Below, one piece after another: positions 5,249 through 10,362 of a stretch of DNA of 10,362 bases; position 1 is the first letter of the stretch, and every line of letters starts with the position of its first letter. The DNA is from Zoogloeaceae bacterium (GTDB lineage: Bacteria; Pseudomonadota; Gammaproteobacteria; Burkholderiales; Rhodocyclaceae). The DNA lies in the NCBI GenBank assembly GCA_031278735.1, contig JAITJU010000226.1:1-10362 (forward strand), in the 5' to 3' direction. The translations under genes were made by a program, and so were the position numbers. The notes under the pieces were generated by a model that searched no databases, was not told the DNA's origin, and was given only the letters and a program-made list of their open reading frames with translations.

Positions 5249-6268
5249 ATGCGTGTTCTTTTTTCCTTGCGCTTTGCGGCGTCGCTGGCCGCGCTGTCCG
5301 CGTTGACCTTCCTTGCGCCGCCGGTCGGGGCGGAGGTGAGTCTGCTCAATGTTTCCTACGATGTCTCGCGCGAGTTGTACAAGGACATCAATCCGGCGTT
5401 TGCCGCCGAATGGCGGGCGAAGAAACGGGAAGCCGTCACGCTCAACCAGTCGCATGGCGGCTCCAGCAAGCAGGCGCTGTCCGTGGCGGCCGGGCTGGAA
5501 GCGGATGTGATAACCATGAACCAGGCGCCGGACATCGACATTCTGGTCGAGCGCGGCGCGTTGGTGGCGGCGGACTGGCGGCGGCGTTTTCCCCATGAAT
5601 CCGCGCCCTACACCACGGTTTCCGTATTCCTGGTGCGCAAGGGCAACCCAAAAGGCATCAAGGATTGGGCGGATCTGGCGCGACCGGGCGTTTCGGTCAT
5701 CATCCCCAATCCCAAGACTTCCGGCAATGGCCGCTATACCTATCTGGCGGCCTGGGGGCAGGCGTTGCGAAAAAATGGCGACGATGCCGCCAAGGCGCGG
5801 GAATTCGTGGCGGCGTTATTCAAGAACGTGCCCGTGCTAGATGGCGGCGGACGCGGCGCGACCACTACCTTTACCCAGCGCGGCATCGGCGACGTGCTGG
5901 TGACGTTCGAGAACGAGGCCGTGTTGATCGCCAATGAATTGGGCAAGGAAGCGTTCGAGGTGGTGTATCCCGCCCTCACCATCGAGGCTGCCGCGCCGGT
6001 GGCCATCGTTGACAAGGTGGTCGACAAGCGCGGCACGCGCGAGGCGGCGACGGCTTACCTGAATTTTCTGTTTTCTCCGGCGGGACAGGAAACGATTGCC
6101 CGGCATCATTTTCGTCCGCGGGACGCGGCGGTGTTGGCGCAATACGCGGCGCGCTTTCCCGCCGTGCGCACCTTTACCGTGGAAGGCGAGCTGGGCGGCT
6201 GGGCGAACGTGCAAAAAACGCATTTCGCCGACGGCGGCATTTACGATCAGATTGTGGAACGCCGTTAA
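5249..6268 (+). CDS. sbp: Periplasmic sulfate-binding protein
   Basis: This is the substrate-binding component of the sulfate/thiosulfate ABC importer. It captures sulfate in the periplasm and delivers it to the CysT/CysW permease. The 339-residue product has a Sec signal peptide with likely cleavage after VGA at residue 28. Family motifs follow: LLNVSYDVSRELY at 32-44, NQSHGGSSKQAL at 66-77, APYTTVSVFLVRKGNPKGIK at 119-138, PNPKTSGNGRYTYLAAWG at 153-170, and RGIGDVLVTFENE further on. Whether thiosulfate is also bound (the CysP role) cannot be told from sequence. GAGAGA lies 8 bases before the ATG at 5249; an in-frame ATG at 5201 would put 16 residues ahead of the signal peptide and is rejected. 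The stop is directly followed by the cysT ATG (TAAATG). It is the first gene of the operon. Confidence 0.94.
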   Translation: MRVLFSLRFAASLAALSALTFLAPPVGAEVSLLNVSYDVSRELYKDINPAFAAEWRAKKREAVTLNQSHGGSSKQALSVAAGLEADVITMNQAPDIDILVERGALVAADWRRRFPHESAPYTTVSVFLVRKGNPKGIKDWADLARPGVSVIIPNPKTSGNGRYTYLAAWGQALRKNGDDAAKAREFVAALFKNVPVLDGGGRGATTTFTQRGIGDVLVTFENEAVLIANELGKEAFEVVYPALTIEAAAPVAIVDKVVDKRGTREAATAYLNFLFSPAGQETIARHHFRPRDAAVLAQYAARFPAVRTFTVEGELGGWANVQKTHFADGGIYDQIVERR

Positions 6269-7189
6269 ATGACGCGACGGCATAAAAATGTCCTGCCGGG
6301 TTTTCCTCTGACGCTGGGGTATACCCTCGTCTATCTTTCGCTCATCGTGCTGATTCCGCTGGCGGCGGTGTTCATCAAGGCCGCTGACCTGAGCCTGGCG
6401 GAATTCTGGGCGATAGTCAGCGCCCCGCGCGTCGTGGCGTCCTACAAGGTCAGTTTTGGCCTGTCGCTGCTGGCGGCGGCGATCAATTCCGTCTTTGGTC
6501 TGTTGCTGGCCTGGTCGCTGGTGCGTTACCGTTTTCCAGGCAAAAAACTGGTCGACGCGCTGGTGGATTTGCCTTTCGCCCTGCCGACGGCGGTGACGGG
6601 CATCGCGTTGACGACGCTCTACGCGGGCAACGGCTGGCTGGGCAAGCCGCTGGAGGCGCTCGGCGCTTCCATCGGCGCCGCGCTGTCGGCGCTTTGGCTC
6701 GATTTTGGGGGAAGCGCGGAGACAGCCGCGGCCTTGGCCGAATTCAACATCAAGGTGGCCTATACGCCGTTGGGCATTCTCACGGCGCTGATTTTCATCG
6801 GTCTGCCTTTCGTGGTGCGCACCGTGCAGCCGATTCTGGAAGACCTTGACCCGGAACTGGAAGAAGCTGCCGCCAGTCTGGGCGCGCGGCGCTGGCAGAC
6901 TTTCCGCTACGTGCTGCTGCCGATTCTGCTGCCCGCCCTGCTCACGGGTTTCGCGCTGGCTTTTGCGCGCGCGGTGGGCGAATACGGATCGGTCATCTTC
7001 ATCGCGGGCAACATGCCTTTCATTTCGGAAATCACGCCGCTCATGATCATCTTCAAACTGGATGAATTCGACTACGTGGGGGCGACGGCGATAGCAGCGG
7101 TCATGCTGCTGCTTTCCTTTGTCCTGCTGCTCGTCATCAATGTCCTGCAAGCCTGGACGAGTCGGCGCATTCGGAAGGGGCGTCGATGA
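6269..7189 (+). CDS. cysT: Sulfate/thiosulfate ABC transporter permease CysT (CysU)
   Basis: CysT is one of the two inner-membrane permease subunits of the sulfate importer. The 306-residue product has about six hydrophobic segments, the first at about residues 15-36. The EAA loop that contacts the ATPase is EEAAASLGARRWQTFRYVLLP at about 198-218. PFALPTAVTGIALTTLYAGN at 102-121 is typical of CysT. Compared with E. coli CysT (277 residues), an extra stretch of about 27 residues (roughly 134-161, including LWLDFGGSAETAAALAEFN) lies before VAYTPLGILTALIF. The ATG follows the sbp stop without a gap, and GGAA lies 9 bases upstream inside sbp. Its stop overlaps the cysW start by ATGA, so translation is probably coupled along the operon. 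Confidence 0.94.
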   Translation: MTRRHKNVLPGFPLTLGYTLVYLSLIVLIPLAAVFIKAADLSLAEFWAIVSAPRVVASYKVSFGLSLLAAAINSVFGLLLAWSLVRYRFPGKKLVDALVDLPFALPTAVTGIALTTLYAGNGWLGKPLEALGASIGAALSALWLDFGGSAETAAALAEFNIKVAYTPLGILTALIFIGLPFVVRTVQPILEDLDPELEEAAASLGARRWQTFRYVLLPILLPALLTGFALAFARAVGEYGSVIFIAGNMPFISEITPLMIIFKLDEFDYVGATAIAAVMLLLSFVLLLVINVLQAWTSRRIRKGRR

Positions 7190-8096
7190 AAATCAATCCC
7201 GCCGCCCGCGCGCGGGCAATAAGCAGTCTGGCGCCGGGCGAACTGAAGCGCGCCCTGGCGGCGGTTCCGTGGATAAAGTGTCTGGTGTTGGGGCTTGCGC
7301 TCGGCTTCTTCGCCGTTTTCCTGCTGTTGCCGCTCATCGTCGTTTTCGCGGAAGCGTTTCGGAAAGGGCTGGACGCCTATTGGGCGGCCATCTCTGAACC
7401 GGACGCGCGCGCCGCCGTCTGGCTCACCCTGACGACTGTCGCCATTGCCCTGCCGCTCAATCTGGTTTTTGGCGTCGCGGCGGCCTGGTGCATCGCCAAG
7501 TTCGAGTTTCGCGGCAAACAGTTGCTCGTCACCCTGATCGACCTGCCTTTTTCCGTTTCGCCGGTGGTTGCCGGTCTGGTGTTCGTGCTGCTGTTCAGCA
7601 CCCAGCACGGCTGGTTTGCGCCCTGGCTGCAGGCGTGGGACATAAAAATCATTTTCGCCGCGCCCGGCATCGTGCTTGCGACGATATTCGTCACCTTCCC
7701 CTTCGTCGCCCGTGAGCTGATTCCCCTGATGCAGGCGCAGGGACGCGAGGAGGAGGAGGCCGCCATCGTGCTGGGCGCGCGCGGCTGGCAAACTTTCTGG
7801 CGCATCACGCTGCCCAACGTCAAGTGGGGATTGCTCTACGGCATAATCCTCTGCAACGCGCGCGCCATGGGCGAGTTTGGCGCGGTTTCCGTAGTCTCCG
7901 GGCATATTCGCGGCCAGACCAACACCATGCCCCTGCAGGTCGAGATTCTCTATAACGAATACAGCTTTTCCGCCGCTTTTGCCGTCGCTTCGCTGCTCGC
8001 CCTGCTGGCGCTGGTGACGCTGGCGGTCAAAAGCTGGGTGGAATGGAAGGCGAGGCAGGCGCTCGATTTCAACGACGACAAACAGGACATTGCCCC

Positions 8097-8100
<4 letters not shown>
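7186..8100 (+). CDS. cysW: Sulfate/thiosulfate ABC transporter permease CysW
   Basis: CysW is the second permease subunit and pairs with CysT to form the membrane channel. The 304-residue product has a cytoplasmic N-terminus of about 30 residues, then hydrophobic segments starting with CLVLGLALGFFAVFLLLPLI. Family motifs include DLPFSVSPVVAGLVFVLLF, the EAA loop EEEEAAIVLGARGWQTFWRI, and NARAMGEFGAVSVVSGHIRG. The last of these is strongly typical of CysW. The start at 7186 overlaps the cysT stop (ATGA) and has GGAAGGGG 5 bases upstream. The stop overlaps the cysA start in the same manner. Nothing is truncated or broken. Confidence 0.95.
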
Positions 8101-9209
<1,109 letters not shown>

Positions 9210-9421
9210 GGCGCCCGCGAGAAGACGCGCGGTGCCGCTGAAAGCTACCCGCGCGATGCGCGGAGGCGTTCGAGGTTGGCGCGCCTTGATTTTCAGCGCG
9301 TCCGCGCCTCGTTTCCGTCGGCCTTTCGGTGCGCCCGACGGCGCGCAGATCGCGGGAATTCAAAAAGAAGAAGACGGGCTTCGGGTAGAATCGTGGAAAT
9401 TTTCTAATCTTGCCGCCGCCC
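9210..9421. other. cysA-rng intergenic region, GC-rich and hairpin-prone
   Basis: This 212-base gap has several inverted repeats. CCGCGC/GCGCGG (9249-9263) forms a 6-bp stem with a 3-base loop. CCGTCGG (9315-9321) pairs with CCGACGG (9335-9341). A set of distant arms also matches: GAGGCGC at 9208, GACGC at 9224 and GCTGAAA at 9237 with their complements in 9291-9310. None has a T-run, so none is an intrinsic terminator. A candidate rng -10, TAGAAT, lies at 9386-9391 without a good -35. Confidence 0.4.
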
Positions 9422-10362
9422 ATGTCCGAAGAAATCCTCATCAATTTTTCACCGATGGAAACACGCGTCGCCATCATGGCGCAGGGCGTGACGCAGGAAC
9501 TGCACATTGAGCGGTCGGTCAGTCTGGGTCTGGTGGGCAACATCTATCTGGGGCGGGTCAGCCGCATCCTGCCGGGAATGCAGTCCGCCTTTGTCGACAT
9601 CGGCCTGGAGCGCACGGCTTTTCTCCATGCTGCCGACATCTGGCAGGCGCGGGAAAACGGCGACTATGGGCGCGAACCGCAAAAGCCCATAGAACGCATT
9701 CTTTCCGAAGGCCAAAGCCTGATGGCGCAAGTCATCAAGGACCCGATGGGCAGCAAGGGGGCGCGGCTTTCCACGCAAATTTCACTGGCCGGGCGAATGC
9801 TTGTGTATTTGCCGCGGGAAAAACATATTGGCATTTCCCAGCGCATCGAGAACGAGGCCGGGCGCGAATCCCTGCGCCTGCGGCTCGCCTCGCTGACGCC
9901 GGAAGAAGAAGGCGGCTTCATCGTGCGGACGATGGCGGAAAACGCCAGCGACGCGGAACTGATCAACGACATCGCCTACCTGCGCAAGCTCTGGCGCGAC
10001 ATCAACGACAAGGCCGGCAGCGCCGCCGCGCCCAGCCTGCTCTACCGGGAACTCAATCTGGCGCAGCGGGTGCTGCGCGATCTGGTCAATCCCGAAACCG
10101 CTCGCATCATCGCGGATTCCAGCGCGCATCTGGCGCACATGCGGGATTTCGCCCGCGAATACATGCCGACGGTGTTGCCGCTCATCGAGCACTATACCGG
10201 GACGCGACCGCTGTTCGAGCTGCACGGCGTCGAGGATGAAATCGAAAAGGCGATCTCGAGGCGCGTTGACCTGAAATCCGGCGGTTATCTGATTCTTGAC
10301 CAGAATGAGGCCATGACCACCATAGACGTGAACACCGGCGGTTTCGTCGGCTTGCGCAACTT
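9422..10362 (+). CDS. rng: Ribonuclease G, N-terminal part (cut by window edge)
   Basis: RNase G is an endoribonuclease of the RNase E/G family that matures the 5' end of 16S rRNA and cleaves some mRNAs at AU-rich single-stranded sites. The 313 visible residues start MSEEILINFSPMETRVAIMA. An S1 RNA-binding domain covers about residues 35-130 (GNIYLGRVSRILPGMQSAFV, 39-58). The catalytic DNase I-like region contains KSGGYLILDQNEAMTTIDVN (285-304), in which Asp302 corresponds to a magnesium-binding aspartate of the family. The start at the same point as E. coli RNase G and the absence of RNase E features support rng over rne, although the C-terminal half that would settle it is outside the window. 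There is no clear Shine-Dalgarno before the ATG. The cysA gene upstream is functionally unrelated. Confidence 0.93.
   Translation, partial: MSEEILINFSPMETRVAIMAQGVTQELHIERSVSLGLVGNIYLGRVSRILPGMQSAFVDIGLERTAFLHAADIWQARENGDYGREPQKPIERILSEGQSLMAQVIKDPMGSKGARLSTQISLAGRMLVYLPREKHIGISQRIENEAGRESLRLRLASLTPEEEGGFIVRTMAENASDAELINDIAYLRKLWRDINDKAGSAAAPSLLYRELNLAQRVLRDLVNPETARIIADSSAHLAHMRDFAREYMPTVLPLIEHYTGTRPLFELHGVEDEIEKAISRRVDLKSGGYLILDQNEAMTTIDVNTGGFVGLRN

Noticed and set aside
5837..7150. Leftward ORF of 437 codons opposite sbp and cysT
   Set aside because: It is extremely rich in Arg, Gln, His and Asp, the usual antisense translation of GC-rich membrane protein genes. The sense strand holds clear cysT and sbp motifs.
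9315..9341. Hairpin CCGTCGG/CCGACGG as a terminator for the sulfate operon
   Set aside because: It is followed by GC-rich sequence with no T-run, so it does not qualify as an intrinsic terminator.

Overview
The window reads as an ordinary chromosomal stretch of a GC-rich betaproteobacterium. The evidence is the fur / bamE / dapB neighbourhood, an OxyR N-terminus of the betaproteobacterial type, and polyhydroxyalkanoate genes (phaB, phaR) whose products resemble the Cupriavidus/Ralstonia proteins closely. I cannot name the genus. I see no transposase, phage gene, CRISPR array, tRNA or rRNA, and codon use looks uniform, so nothing points to recent transfer.

Layout. Bases 1-1894 are read leftwards. 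fur (1424-1894) is followed by rsuA (421-1134), a 16S rRNA pseudouridine synthase. oxyR (1-424, cut by the window edge) overlaps the rsuA stop by an ATGA. The gap between fur and rsuA holds an intrinsic terminator that points rightwards, opposite to both genes. From 1948 to 4189 the genes run rightwards: bamE (outer-membrane assembly lipoprotein), dapB (lysine/diaminopimelate synthesis) and phaB (acetoacetyl-CoA reductase). phaB ends at a strong hairpin terminator. fur and bamE diverge from a compact promoter region in which the two -10 boxes are the same bases read on opposite strands.

A 335-base gap (4190-4524) holds two terminators, a possible 36-residue ORF and the phaR promoter. phaR (4525-5070) encodes the PHA-responsive repressor. 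A 9-bp TGC palindrome, TGCACTGCA, lies just downstream of the phaR -10 box. Its reverse complement lies about 80 bases before phaB, which fits PhaR controlling itself and phaB.

Bases 5249-9209 are a tight sulfate uptake operon, sbp-cysT-cysW-cysA, whose genes abut or overlap by ATGA. It comprises a periplasmic binding protein, two permeases and an ATPase, and is preceded by an AT-rich promoter region. After a GC-rich, hairpin-rich gap, rng (RNase G) starts at 9422 and runs off the right edge.

I did not find a novel multi-gene system. The points worth a second look are regulatory and structural: the orphan terminator by fur, the shared TGC palindromes, the fur/bamE promoter overlap with its 14-bp palindrome, the rsuA-oxyR overlap, the inter-terminator interval before phaR, and an apparent insertion in CysT.
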